Positions 25,858 through 34,713 of a stretch of 64,000 bases of DNA are shown here, in pieces. Made by a program: the position numbers and the translations under genes. The notes below the pieces were generated by a model, which saw only the letters and a list, made by a program, of their open reading frames with translations, did not search any database and was not told the origin of the DNA. Each line of letters starts with the position of its first letter. Position 1 is the stretch's first letter. The stretch spans positions 1-64,000 of the forward strand of contig NZ_JARFYN010000008.1 of the NCBI RefSeq assembly GCF_030272695.1. Reading direction: 5' to 3'. The stretch is from Martinezella calliandrae (GTDB lineage: Bacteria > Pseudomonadota > Alphaproteobacteria > Rhizobiales > Rhizobiaceae).

Positions 25858-25910
25858 ACCATATTTCCCCTCGCAGCTTCTGCTGCGTTTCTCTTGTTCT
25901 TATATACTTT

Positions 25911-25947
25911 GTCAAACAAAAACGGCGGAAGAGCAAGCTTCCGCCGT
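25911..25947 (-). terminator. Attenuating terminator between binding protein and permeases
   Basis: On the minus strand the sequence runs ACGGCGGAAG, a 6-nt loop, CTTCCGCCGT, then TTTTGTTTG. This is a perfect 10-bp stem with a T tract, placed just after the binding-protein stop at 25975. Such a partial terminator would give more binding protein than permease. Confidence 0.75.
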
Positions 25948-25974
25948 CGCCTTTTCCCAAGAATCGACAGGCGA

Positions 25975-26757
25975 TCACTCGCCGTAGACGTCGAAGTCGA
26001 AATACTTGTCCTGGATCTTCTTGTAGGTGCCGTCAGCGCGGATCGCAGCGATCGCAGCGTTGAACTTGTCCTTCAGCGCGGTGTCACCCTTGCGAAGGCC
26101 GATGCCGGCGCCGATGCCATTGATTTGCGGATCAATCTTCAGCGTGCCGAGCATCTTGCAGCAATTGCCGGCATCGGACTTGACCCATTCGGAAAGAACG
26201 ACGACGTCGTCGATGACAGCGTCGATGCGGCCGTTGGCGAGGTCGAGCTTGTATTCGTCCGGCGACGGATAGAGCTTCAGCTCGGCATCCTTCAGATGCG
26301 CGGTGGCGTAGTTGGCGTGCGTGGTCGAGGACTGTGCGCCGATGGTCTTGCCCTTCAGGGCCGCATCGGTTGCTTCGGTCACCGTCGAATCCTTCGGCAC
26401 TGCAATGGCCGGTGGGGTGTTGTAGTACTTGTTGGTAAAGTCGATGGTCTTTTCACGCTCCGGCGTGATCGACATGGACGAAACGATGGCATCGAACTTC
26501 TTGGCCTGCAGGGCCGGAATGATGCCGTCGAAATCCTGGTTCACGAAGGTGCACTTGACCTTCATCTGATCGCAAAGCGCATTGGCGATATCGATGTCGA
26601 AGCCGACGAACTTGCCGGCGGCGTCGAGCGATTCGAAAGGGGGATAGGTGGCGTCGGTGCCAATGACGATCGTATCGCCAGCAGCGAGCGCGCCGCCGGC
26701 GAAGAGCGACATCGCGGCGAGCGACGCAGCGGCAAAAAGACGAGTGGAGATGCGCAT
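25975..26757 (-). CDS. Polar amino-acid ABC transporter, periplasmic binding protein
   Basis: A 260-residue binding protein with a Sec signal peptide (MRISTRLFAAASLAAMSLFA, cleavage near GGALA). The SBP family 3 signature is GFDIDIANALCDQMKVKCTF, followed by SSMSITPEREKTIDFTNKYY. This matches the HisJ/ArgT (lysine-arginine-ornithine) group, but the actual ligand is not certain. The ATG at 26757 is chosen over an extension to 26916. It is first gene of the importer operon. Confidence 0.9.
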   Translation of the reverse strand: MRISTRLFAAASLAAMSLFAGGALAAGDTIVIGTDATYPPFESLDAAGKFVGFDIDIANALCDQMKVKCTFVNQDFDGIIPALQAKKFDAIVSSMSITPEREKTIDFTNKYYNTPPAIAVPKDSTVTEATDAALKGKTIGAQSSTTHANYATAHLKDAELKLYPSPDEYKLDLANGRIDAVIDDVVVLSEWVKSDAGNCCKMLGTLKIDPQINGIGAGIGLRKGDTALKDKFNAAIAAIRADGTYKKIQDKYFDFDVYGE

Positions 26758-27128
26758 TTTGATCCTCTCTGTTGGCAGCCGGCTGCTGTTGTTCTTGATT
26801 GGCGGCCGGCCAGAATGGAGCGGGTGAGTGGCCCGCCTGGCTGAGATAATCTTACTTTTTTTTCGCAAATTGCAACTGGAATTACGAAGGCATTTTTGGC
26901 CCGCACGCAGCCGCAAGCGCGGCTTGCATTAACCCGCAAACCTGAATGGCAACCGTCTAACGCGTTCAGGCAAGGTTAATTCAGTATGACTAATCCTCTC
27001 TGAAGATATCGCTGCTCGCCGTGATTCGGCCCTAAGGGCACCGAAAATCGGTCGGCATTGCGCGGCATCAGCTCCGGGGGCTGGGTCCGTGATTCGGCGG
27101 ACAAAGATAAGAAAAGGAGACTTTACCT
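26758..27128. other. Divergent promoter region, 371 nt, no gene
   Basis: This stretch separates the leftward amino-acid importer from the rightward OmpA-domain gene. A T-rich segment (26846-26860) probably belongs to the importer promoter. CGTGATTCGGC occurs twice (27020-27030 and 27088-27098), and CCGAAAATCGG near 27041 is nearly self-complementary. This part may be the untranslated leader of the OmpA-domain gene, which has an AAAAGGAGA ribosome site at about 27112. Confidence 0.5.
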
Positions 27129-29606
27129 ATGGGAAAGCGATCCAGACTATTTGCCAGTGCAGCATTTCCACTGCTGTCCTTATCACTGGCATTCGAGCCG
27201 GCCGCTGCCACAGCGCTGCGCGAACAGGCCATCGCACCGATTAATAATGATGCTGCCAAGTCGGCCATCGCCAACGGCAATGCAAGTTTCCAAGTTGCGC
27301 AGGCGCAGCAAGCCCCGGATGGGCAGTCCGAAGAGGAACTGAAAAAGCACAAGAAGCCAGGCGGTGCAGAGCAGGGCGAGCCTCAGGGTCAGAAGCATGA
27401 GGCCGCGCCCGCCCAGCAGGGCGGAGCCGAGCCGCAGCCGAAGATGAAGGGCGCACAGCCAGAAGGGCAGCCCGAGCAAGCAAAGCCGGGCAAGCAGCAA
27501 CAGGAAACACAGCAGCCCAAGCCGGTAGAGCCGCAGGCCGCACCGGAGACCCAGCAGGCTCAGCCGGAGCAAAAGAAGCACAAGCAGGACGCTGCGCAAC
27601 AGCCGGAGGCAACACCGCAGACGAAGCCCGCTCAGCAGCAGGCAGCCCCTGAAGCGCAACAGCCGGCCCAGCCAGAGCTCAACAAGCATCAGAAGCAGCA
27701 GCCGACGGAACAGCAGGCCGCTCCCGCACAGAAACAGGCGCCGGCTGCCCAACAATCTCAGAGCCAGCAGGCTCAACCCGAGGCTCCAGCCCAGCCTGAG
27801 CTGAAGAAGCACCAAAAGCAGGGTCAACCGGCAGCTCCGGCCCAGCAGCCGGCGGAACAGCAGGCCGCGCCTGCCCAACAACAGGCGCCGGCCGCTCAAC
27901 AGTCTCAGACGCAACAGGCTCAGCCGGGGACCCCAGCCCAGCCCGAATTGAAGAAGCATCTGCAGCAGCAGGCGCAACCGACGGCACCGGCGCAGCAACC
28001 CCAAGGAAAGCAGGCCGAGCCAGCTCAACAACAGGCGCCTGCCACGCAGCAGGCCGAGCCTGGCAAGGAAGTGCAGAAACCCAAGTTGTTGCCGGATGAA
28101 CAGCAGGGCGGAAAACAGCCCGCAGCCAATCCTGGACAGCAGCCGGTTCAGCAGAGCCAAGGGCAGCAGGCTCAGCCGCAGCAGCCTCAGCCTCAGCCGC
28201 AGAACCAGGCGGCTCCGCAGCTCGGCAAACAACAGCAGCCGAATGTAGGAACCGCTGCTCCGGCGCAGGGCAATGCAACGCAGGCGCCCGCCAATGGCGC
28301 CGTGCAACAGGGTGCCCAGACGGCAGCGCCCGCCGCTGGTGGGCAGGTCTCGCCACAGGAATTGGAGCGTCGAAAGAAAGTCGCCGAAAATCCCGCGGCA
28401 AGCAATGAGACCGTTATTTTGCCGGTGCAGAACGGTGCTGCCGTGCTGGATAGCGACAAGGATGCGGCTCGACGCGGCCTTCGTCAGGGCGGCCAAGCTG
28501 CAGGCGGTCAGGCGGGCCAGGCCCAGACTGGACAAGGACAGGTCACGCAAGGACAGGCCGTGCAAGGGCAGAACGCCCAGCCGCAGCCAGCCTACAGCAA
28601 GCCACCGACGTCCGATGCCGAGGCGCAACGCGCAGTGGGCGGCCAGCAGCAACAGCCCGTCAGGATGGAAGCCATTACCAACGAGCAGGGCCGACGGCTC
28701 GACCGCCGGCCGGATTTCGCGCCGCCGGAAGGCGTCGCCGTCCAGCAAAACGGCAACGGCAATCAGGGCGGTCGCGTCATCTTGAATATCGACAACACCT
28801 ACGTCGTCCGTCACGATGACAGCGAGCGCTTCGTCCGCGACGGCGAGCGTCCGATCTATGAGCAGCTTCCGCGCGATCGCTACCGTGAAACCATCGATCG
28901 TCCAGATGGCGATCGCATCATCACCGTGCGTAACCGCTATGGCGACGTCATTCAGCGCTCGCGCATCGATGCGCGCGGCCGCGAATATGTGCTGTTCTAT
29001 TCGCCGGAATTGGAGGATCAGCCGGACCACGATGACTATTTCCGCGATCCCGGCGACGAGTTGCCACCGATGCGCCTGCGCATCCCGGTGAACCAGTACA
29101 TCATCGACACCGGCACGGATCGTGAGGCGGATTACTACGACTTCCTGCGGGAGCCGCCCGTCGAGCCGGTGGAGCGGGTCTATTCGCTGAACGAAGTGCG
29201 TTATTCCGCCCGCATCCGTGACAAGGTGCGCCGTATCGACCTCGATACGATCACCTTTGCGACCGGTAGCTCGGAAATCCCGATGTCGCAGGCGAGCACG
29301 TTGCGCGGCGTCGCCGAGGCCATGAGCAAGATCGTCAAGAGGGACCCGACCGAGACCTTCCTGATCGAAGGCCATACGGATGCCGTCGGCACTGCGCAAA
29401 GCAACCTGGTTCTTTCCGATCAGCGTGCCGAATCCGTCGCCAACGTACTGACGGATGTCTACGGCATTCCGCCGGAAAACCTGGTAACCCAGGGTTACGG
29501 CGAGCAATATCTCAAGGTGAACACGCAGGCGCCCGAGCAGGAAAACCGCCGCGTTACCATCCGCCGTGTTACGGCATTGGTGCGTCCGGTCGCTTCGACG
29601 CAGTAA
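27129..29606 (+). CDS. OmpA-domain envelope protein with Q/P/A-rich repeat region
   Basis: An 825-residue protein. A signal peptide (residues 1 to about 28, ending near AAATA) leads into a long, disordered Gln/Ala/Pro-rich region (about 55-430). In it a short KKH-containing box recurs at about 27333, 27564, 27675, 27798 and 27945 (for example ELKKHKKPG, ELNKHQKQQ, ELKKHQKQG). A middle domain (about 510-690) is rich in Arg/Asp. The C-terminal OmpA-like domain (about 705-815) includes TFATGSSEIPMSQASTLRGV, FLIEGHTDAVG and NRRVTIRRVT, which in this family grips peptidoglycan. It probably tethers or spans the periplasm. The function of the repeats is unknown. Confidence 0.85.
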   Translation: MGKRSRLFASAAFPLLSLSLAFEPAAATALREQAIAPINNDAAKSAIANGNASFQVAQAQQAPDGQSEEELKKHKKPGGAEQGEPQGQKHEAAPAQQGGAEPQPKMKGAQPEGQPEQAKPGKQQQETQQPKPVEPQAAPETQQAQPEQKKHKQDAAQQPEATPQTKPAQQQAAPEAQQPAQPELNKHQKQQPTEQQAAPAQKQAPAAQQSQSQQAQPEAPAQPELKKHQKQGQPAAPAQQPAEQQAAPAQQQAPAAQQSQTQQAQPGTPAQPELKKHLQQQAQPTAPAQQPQGKQAEPAQQQAPATQQAEPGKEVQKPKLLPDEQQGGKQPAANPGQQPVQQSQGQQAQPQQPQPQPQNQAAPQLGKQQQPNVGTAAPAQGNATQAPANGAVQQGAQTAAPAAGGQVSPQELERRKKVAENPAASNETVILPVQNGAAVLDSDKDAARRGLRQGGQAAGGQAGQAQTGQGQVTQGQAVQGQNAQPQPAYSKPPTSDAEAQRAVGGQQQQPVRMEAITNEQGRRLDRRPDFAPPEGVAVQQNGNGNQGGRVILNIDNTYVVRHDDSERFVRDGERPIYEQLPRDRYRETIDRPDGDRIITVRNRYGDVIQRSRIDARGREYVLFYSPELEDQPDHDDYFRDPGDELPPMRLRIPVNQYIIDTGTDREADYYDFLREPPVEPVERVYSLNEVRYSARIRDKVRRIDLDTITFATGSSEIPMSQASTLRGVAEAMSKIVKRDPTETFLIEGHTDAVGTAQSNLVLSDQRAESVANVLTDVYGIPPENLVTQGYGEQYLKVNTQAPEQENRRVTIRRVTALVRPVASTQ

Positions 29607-29657
29607 GCTCCATCTATCTCAAACGCTCAAGGGCCGTCGGGAAACCGGCGGCCTTCG

Positions 29658-30188
29658 TCATTTGGCCGGTTCGCCAAGGCCAACCGTCGCAACGATAAAA
29701 TCGGCGATCGCCAAGGTATCGTCGAGATCGAAGATGGGCAGTGCGCCGGCATCCTCCACCGGATGATCGGCGGCAATGGCGACAATGTGTGGGTCTTGCG
29801 GCGCCAAGGGCGCGCGATTGGCAGCCTCCAGGCGGCGCGCTTCGATCTTTGGAATCGGTTCGCGCTTGTAGCCTTCGATCAGGATGAGGTCACACGGAGC
29901 GAGCCGTGCCAGGATTTCCTTGAAGCTCGGCTCCGGCTCGTCGCGCAATTCATGCATGATTGCGTAGCGCGTGCCGGAGACGATGGTGACCTCATGGGCT
30001 CCGGCTTCGCGATGGCGAAAGCTATCGGCGCCGACCTTGTCGATGTCGAAGTTATGGTGTGCATGCTTGATGGTCGAAATCTTATAGCCGCGTCGGGTGA
30101 ATTCGGTGACGAGCCGCACCGCAAGCCCGGTCTTGCCGGAATTCTTCCAGCCGGCGATGCCGAAGATCTTGGGTCGCTTCCCGGTCAT
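29658..30188 (-). CDS. mobB: Molybdopterin-guanine dinucleotide biosynthesis adaptor MobB
   Basis: A 176-residue P-loop protein: FGIAGWKNSGKTGLAVRLVT, ISTIKHAHHNFDIDKVGADS, FRHREAGAHEVTIVSG, LILIEGYKREPIPKIE. It binds GTP and aids MobA in attaching GMP to molybdopterin. The ATG at 30188 overlaps the mobA stop (ATGA), so it is translated after mobA. A longer frame to 30215 lies inside mobA. Confidence 0.92.
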   Translation of the reverse strand: MTGKRPKIFGIAGWKNSGKTGLAVRLVTEFTRRGYKISTIKHAHHNFDIDKVGADSFRHREAGAHEVTIVSGTRYAIMHELRDEPEPSFKEILARLAPCDLILIEGYKREPIPKIEARRLEAANRAPLAPQDPHIVAIAADHPVEDAGALPIFDLDDTLAIADFIVATVGLGEPAK

Positions 30189-30835
30189 GACGTCTGCTCC
30201 AAGGCCGCGAGCCATCTCTCCGCGGCAATCAGGTCGTCTGGTGTGTTGATGTTGAAGAAGGGATCGAGGGGCTCGATCGGCGTTTGGATCGTTGCAAAAT
30301 CGACTGTTCGGACCATGTGGCGTAAAAGAAAATCCCGGGCGCGCCGCTTGCCGTTCGTAAGAATCCAGGTCTCGAGATCGTCGGCGATGGTCATGGGCCA
30401 GAGGCCGAAGACCGGATGATCGCGGCCGAGCGACGCGGCAATCACGATTTCGTCGCGGCCTGCAATCGCTTGAGCCAGTCTGGCGACCAGATCGATGGGG
30501 AAGAACGGACTATCGATCGGCACGGTGGCGATATGGGATGCATGCGGGTGCTTCACGGTGGCATCGCGTATGGCGGTGAGCACGCCGGCGAGCGGGCCGA
30601 GCTTGCCGGGGATGGTATCGGGAACCAGCCGCAACCCTATCGCGTCCGGCCAGTCGGCGTCCGCATTCAGCGCGGCTGGCATCTTCTGCTGTTGTCCGAT
30701 ACGGGCTGCTATGCGCGTCAGAAGTCTTTCTCCGCCGAGCAGAGCGAACGCCTTGTTCGTGCCCATGCGGCTGGAACGGCCGCCGGCGAGCAGATAGGTC
30801 GGGATATCGGCGGGGTCGGTGATGAAGCCGGGCAT
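30185..30835 (-). CDS. mobA: Molybdenum cofactor guanylyltransferase MobA
   Basis: A 216-residue nucleotidyltransferase that joins GMP from GTP to Mo-molybdopterin, giving the MGD cofactor of DMSO-reductase-type enzymes such as nitrate reductase and formate dehydrogenase. PTYLLAGGRSSRMGTNKAFA is the GTP-binding start, with GPLAGVLTAI and TVPIDSPFFPIDLVARL after it. The ATG at 30835 (MPGFITDPADIP) is chosen over an extension to 30943 that overlaps the exporter gene. It is followed by mobB. Confidence 0.92.
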   Translation of the reverse strand: MPGFITDPADIPTYLLAGGRSSRMGTNKAFALLGGERLLTRIAARIGQQQKMPAALNADADWPDAIGLRLVPDTIPGKLGPLAGVLTAIRDATVKHPHASHIATVPIDSPFFPIDLVARLAQAIAGRDEIVIAASLGRDHPVFGLWPMTIADDLETWILTNGKRRARDFLLRHMVRTVDFATIQTPIEPLDPFFNINTPDDLIAAERWLAALEQTS

Positions 30836-30845
30836 GTTGGCGACC

Positions 30846-31757
30846 TCAGGCGGGCACACGCGGCTCTGTTGCCTTAGCGACACGCTCGGCCGCTTGCCGT
30901 TTGCTCTCCCGGTAGAATGTATAGAGACCGGAGGCGATGACAATGGCGGAGCCGATCATGGTCCAGGCATCCGGCATTTCGCCGAAGAATAGCAAGCCGA
31001 GCAATGCGGACCAGATGAGGCTTAGATAACGGAATGGTGCGACGAAAGAGATCTCGCCGGTGCGCATTGCCTGGATCACCGATTGATAGCCGACGAGCAC
31101 CAGGATCGATGCGAGCAGGATGTGTGAGAACGAGGTGAGGCTGACCGGCTGCCAGCCGCCAAGCGGGACGATCGACAGGGCGCCGAAGACGGAGATCGAG
31201 ATCGCGGTGCAGACCGTCACCATGAGCGAGGGTACATCCTCGCTGACGCAGCGCGTCGCGAGATCGCGGGCGGCGGTGGCGAACATACTGGCGACGACCA
31301 GCAGGGCGGCCGTGGTGAAACCGTCGGGGCCGGGGCGGATGATAATGAGGACGCCTACGAAGCCGACGGTGATTGCCGTCCAGCGCCGCCAGCCGACCGG
31401 CTCCTTCAGGAACAGCGCCGCGCCAAGGGTGACGGCGAGCGGCAGAGCCTGGAGAATGGCGGAAGCGTTGGCGATCGGCATCATGCCGAGCGCCGTGATA
31501 TAGGTTGCCGCCGCAATCGCCTCGCAGACGACGCGCAGCGCGATCATCGGCTGCACGATGACGTTCCAGGAGCGCAACGCGCCCATATTCCGGGCAAGCA
31601 GATAGACGAAGACGCTGGTAAGGAGCCCGCGAATAAACATGATCTGGCCGGCATTCATCGCGACGATAACCGATTTGGACAGTGCATCGCTGCAGGAAAA
31701 GCCGGCCATTGCTGCGGCCATGTAGAGCGCACCCTGTGTATTCTTCGTCCGCGGCAT
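30846..31757 (-). CDS. EamA/DMT-family membrane exporter
   Basis: A 303-residue ten-helix transporter with two EamA repeats: ALYMAAAMAGFSCSDALSKS, MFIRGLLTSVFVYLLA, and later ILLASILVLVGYQSVIQAMR, ALLGLLFFGEMPDAWTMIGS. It is related to, but clearly different from, the exporter at 7310-8215. The substrate is unknown. The ATG at 31757 is used; the codon before it is TTG. It lies 10 nt upstream of mobA and could share its transcript. Confidence 0.87.
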   Translation of the reverse strand: MPRTKNTQGALYMAAAMAGFSCSDALSKSVIVAMNAGQIMFIRGLLTSVFVYLLARNMGALRSWNVIVQPMIALRVVCEAIAAATYITALGMMPIANASAILQALPLAVTLGAALFLKEPVGWRRWTAITVGFVGVLIIIRPGPDGFTTAALLVVASMFATAARDLATRCVSEDVPSLMVTVCTAISISVFGALSIVPLGGWQPVSLTSFSHILLASILVLVGYQSVIQAMRTGEISFVAPFRYLSLIWSALLGLLFFGEMPDAWTMIGSAIVIASGLYTFYRESKRQAAERVAKATEPRVPA

Positions 31758-32084
31758 CAAAGCGATTCCCTAGATATATCAGCTCGATCTACTGCGCTTT
31801 TCGGCAAATTGGAATCACTTGCTGTGTGGCGGCGGTCAAATTCGATTTTGCGTTGCCACGAATGTGTGAGATGCGCGCGCAAATTCTTGGGTGAAAATCG
31901 CAAAATTGGGGCAATTGTTGATTTTTACGCAGGTGGTACAACCTTTTGGGTCTGCGATTAATCCTTATTCAATCTTATTTCCCGAGGCTTTCGCCAAGTT
32001 TTGCATGAGGCAGACGCATGTACCGCAGCGCAGCAGGAATGATTGTCCCGCCTTCGCCGGATACCAGTTTATTTGGGGCGTGGC
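31758..32084. other. Divergent promoter region, 327 nt, no gene
   Basis: The region between the EamA gene and the chemoreceptor gene. It is richer in A/T than its surroundings (about 31900-31980) as expected for promoters in both directions. No coding ORF or strong repeat is seen. A TTG at 32043 opens the chemoreceptor frame, but the ATG at 32085 is the better start. Confidence 0.5.
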
Positions 32085-34634
32085 ATGTTCTTCATTGATC
32101 GTCTTTTGCAAAGTCGCCGGATAGTGACAAAGGTTCTCATCTTCGTCGTGCCGCTGGTGGTGTTGATCGCCGGTGTCGGCTTGGTCGGCTATCACACGGC
32201 CAATATCCTCAACGGCCATATGACGGTAACGCGGGCGACGATCGAAAACATCAGCGATTTTGAGAATTTGCAGGCAGCCCTGCAGGAGTTCACCACGTCG
32301 CCATCCGAAGAGACGCGCGACGCGCTAGTCGGCAAGATTGATGCACAGGCTGCCGGTGTTCAGCGTCTGAGCGGCCTTTTGAGCGCCGATCAGCGTGCCA
32401 AGATCGCCGCGGTCAGCGACCTTTCCGACAAGATGCACGCTCAGACGACCACCCTCTGGAATATCAAGCAGAAGCAGGACAGCGATGTCGATGCAATCCA
32501 GAAGGCGGTGCTGGCCATTGAAGCCAGCGGGAAGGCGGCCGGCAAGCAGATCGATATCATCCGCAAGGACTTCAGCGACAAGGAGACCTTCGCCAAGGAA
32601 TTGCTCTATGATGCCGCCGCCTATAAGGGCCTGTCGGAGAAGATGAGCAATCTGCGCATCCAGGTGCAGATGGCGGCCTCTCCCGATGAAGAGATCTCCG
32701 ATGCGCGGACCTATACCGATGCCATTCTGAAGCAGGTCGCGACGTCGAAAGCCCTGGTCTCCAAGCGCGGCGCCGGGTTGGTCAATAGCGCGGCCGAGGC
32801 GGCCAATAAGCTCGATGCCGTCCTCAAGGGCAGCGGCACGTCCGACCAGAAGGTCGAGGCCATCGGGCCGATCCTGCAGAGCTTCGTGAAAATCGAAGGG
32901 GACATGACCCTGCAATCGGCCAAGAACGGCGACACTGCTGCCGACCGCTTCGTCAGCCTCGACAAGGTCATCGACGGCCAGAAGGAACTATTGGATCACG
33001 TCGACGAAGCGCTCGGCATCACCGATCGCCTGACGCTGCACGCGTCCCGCATGGAAAATGTCCGTGACGCCGCCTCGCGCGATGCCGTCATCGCGGATTT
33101 GAAGGACCTGCAGGGCGTCGGCGCAAAGATTTCGGCACTCGGTCAGACCAATGCCACGATGCGCGACTTTAGCGCCCATACTCAGCCTCTGATCGACAGC
33201 TTGACCAAGGGGTCGGCGGATCTGCTGCAGGCTACTGCCGATTGGAAAAAGACGCGTGTCGGCTCCAATAGTCTGCTTGCGGATGCAATGACGGCGCTGC
33301 GCAGCTTCGTTGCGCAGGCACAGGAGATCGGCAAGGAAGACAGTGAGCGCTCCGCCAATGTCTCCGTCATTGCCATGATCCTCGGTACGCTGCTTGCCAT
33401 CGTTGGTGGCCTGATGCTGGTGGAAACGCTGCGTGGGCCGCTGAAGCGGGTTACCGAGATCATGACGAGGCTCGCAAGCGGGGATCTCGAAGTGGCGATC
33501 GACGGCCGCAATCGCGGTGACGAGATCGGCGACATGGTACGCTCTGTCACCGTCTTCCGGGATGCTGCTTTGGAGAACGTTCGGCTGGAGCGGGAGGCAG
33601 AGAGTGCTCGCGCCTTGTCGGCAGAGGAGGCGGCGCGCCGTGCCGCCGATCGCGCCCGTATCGAAGCCGAGCAGAAGCAGGCGCTGAATGCGCTGGCTGA
33701 CGTTCTCACCAAGCTCGCTGACGGCAATCTGGAAGAGGGCATGCGCGAAGACCTCTCTGCCGATTTCATCGAAATGGCATTCACCTATAATCACGCTGTC
33801 GAAGCCTTGCGCGAGACCCTGACGGATGTCCGCCATACGGCCGAGGAAATCAAGGGTGGCACGGGCAATCTCGCCACGTCCGCCGATGATCTTGCGCGCC
33901 GCACCGAACAGCAGGCGGCCGCCCTTGAGGAAAGCTCACGCGCGCTGCATCGGTTGAGCGATGTCGTGCGCTCCACCGCCGATCGCGCGAAGCAGACGGC
34001 CGTTTCCGTCAACGAGACCCAGGCCTATGCGACCCAATCCGGCGAAGTCGTCGCCAAGGCCGTCGGCGCCATGAGCGAGATCAACCGCTCGTCTGAAAAG
34101 ATCGCCACGATCATCGGCGTCATCGACGAGATCGCCTTCCAGACCAACTTGCTCGCGTTGAATGCCGGCGTTGAAGCGGCCCGCGCCGGGGAGGCCGGTC
34201 GTGGTTTTGCCGTCGTTGCCCAAGAGGTGCGCGAACTGGCACAACGCTGCGCCAATGCGGCCAAGGAGATCAAAGGCCTGATTTCGGCAAGCTCCGCGCA
34301 GGTGCAGAACGGCGTCTACCTGGTCGAGCAGACGGGCGCAGCCCTGAGCGAAATTATCGGGCACGTGACCGGCGTCCAGAAACTCGTTGCCGACATTTCC
34401 GCCGCTACGGCCGAGCAGTCGACCGGCATCGAGGAAGTTACGCGCGCTGTCGGCGAAGTCGAGTTGATCACGCAAAGGAATGCGGCGATGGTCGAAGAAA
34501 ACAACGCCGAGATCCATGGTCTGCGCCAACGCGTCGACACGCTCTCCGACAAGATCGATCGTTTTCGCACCGGCGACGGCGACGAGGCATACGACAGTTA
34601 CGACAACGATGCGGCCCGGTATCGCGCCGCCTAA
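32085..34634 (+). CDS. Methyl-accepting chemotaxis protein
   Basis: An 849-residue chemoreceptor. Membrane helices at about 16-37 and 428-447 bracket a long (~390-residue) helical periplasmic sensor. A HAMP domain (about 445-500, LRGPLKRVTEIMTRLASGDL) and a second HAMP-like unit (about 535-585) follow. The signalling domain (about 600-830) has the hairpin tip around NLLALNAGVEAARAGEAGRG and VVAQEVRELAQRCANAAKEI. It signals through CheA/CheW. No NWETF-like methylase tether is at the C-terminus. The ligand is unknown. Confidence 0.92.
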   Translation: MFFIDRLLQSRRIVTKVLIFVVPLVVLIAGVGLVGYHTANILNGHMTVTRATIENISDFENLQAALQEFTTSPSEETRDALVGKIDAQAAGVQRLSGLLSADQRAKIAAVSDLSDKMHAQTTTLWNIKQKQDSDVDAIQKAVLAIEASGKAAGKQIDIIRKDFSDKETFAKELLYDAAAYKGLSEKMSNLRIQVQMAASPDEEISDARTYTDAILKQVATSKALVSKRGAGLVNSAAEAANKLDAVLKGSGTSDQKVEAIGPILQSFVKIEGDMTLQSAKNGDTAADRFVSLDKVIDGQKELLDHVDEALGITDRLTLHASRMENVRDAASRDAVIADLKDLQGVGAKISALGQTNATMRDFSAHTQPLIDSLTKGSADLLQATADWKKTRVGSNSLLADAMTALRSFVAQAQEIGKEDSERSANVSVIAMILGTLLAIVGGLMLVETLRGPLKRVTEIMTRLASGDLEVAIDGRNRGDEIGDMVRSVTVFRDAALENVRLEREAESARALSAEEAARRAADRARIEAEQKQALNALADVLTKLADGNLEEGMREDLSADFIEMAFTYNHAVEALRETLTDVRHTAEEIKGGTGNLATSADDLARRTEQQAAALEESSRALHRLSDVVRSTADRAKQTAVSVNETQAYATQSGEVVAKAVGAMSEINRSSEKIATIIGVIDEIAFQTNLLALNAGVEAARAGEAGRGFAVVAQEVRELAQRCANAAKEIKGLISASSAQVQNGVYLVEQTGAALSEIIGHVTGVQKLVADISAATAEQSTGIEEVTRAVGEVELITQRNAAMVEENNAEIHGLRQRVDTLSDKIDRFRTGDGDEAYDSYDNDAARYRAA

Positions 34635-34669
34635 GGAATTACATTAGGTAATAGCAATAAATAATTGAA

Positions 34670-34699
34670 GCGCCGGGCTTGCTGCCTGGCGTCTTTTTT
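34670..34699 (+). terminator. Terminator after the chemoreceptor gene
   Basis: GCGCCGGGC (34670-34678) and GCCTGGCGT (34684-34692) form a 9-bp stem with two G-T pairs and a 5-nt loop, followed by a run of seven Ts. It also faces the convergent moaA stop at 34714. Confidence 0.8.
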
Positions 34700-34713
34700 T
34701 GATATTGCGAAAA

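Noticed and set aside
27183..29507. 774-codon open frame on the minus strand across the OmpA-domain gene, rich in Leu
   Set aside because: It is the antisense of the CAG/GCC-rich Q/A/P region, which rarely makes stops. The plus-strand product has a signal peptide and an OmpA domain.
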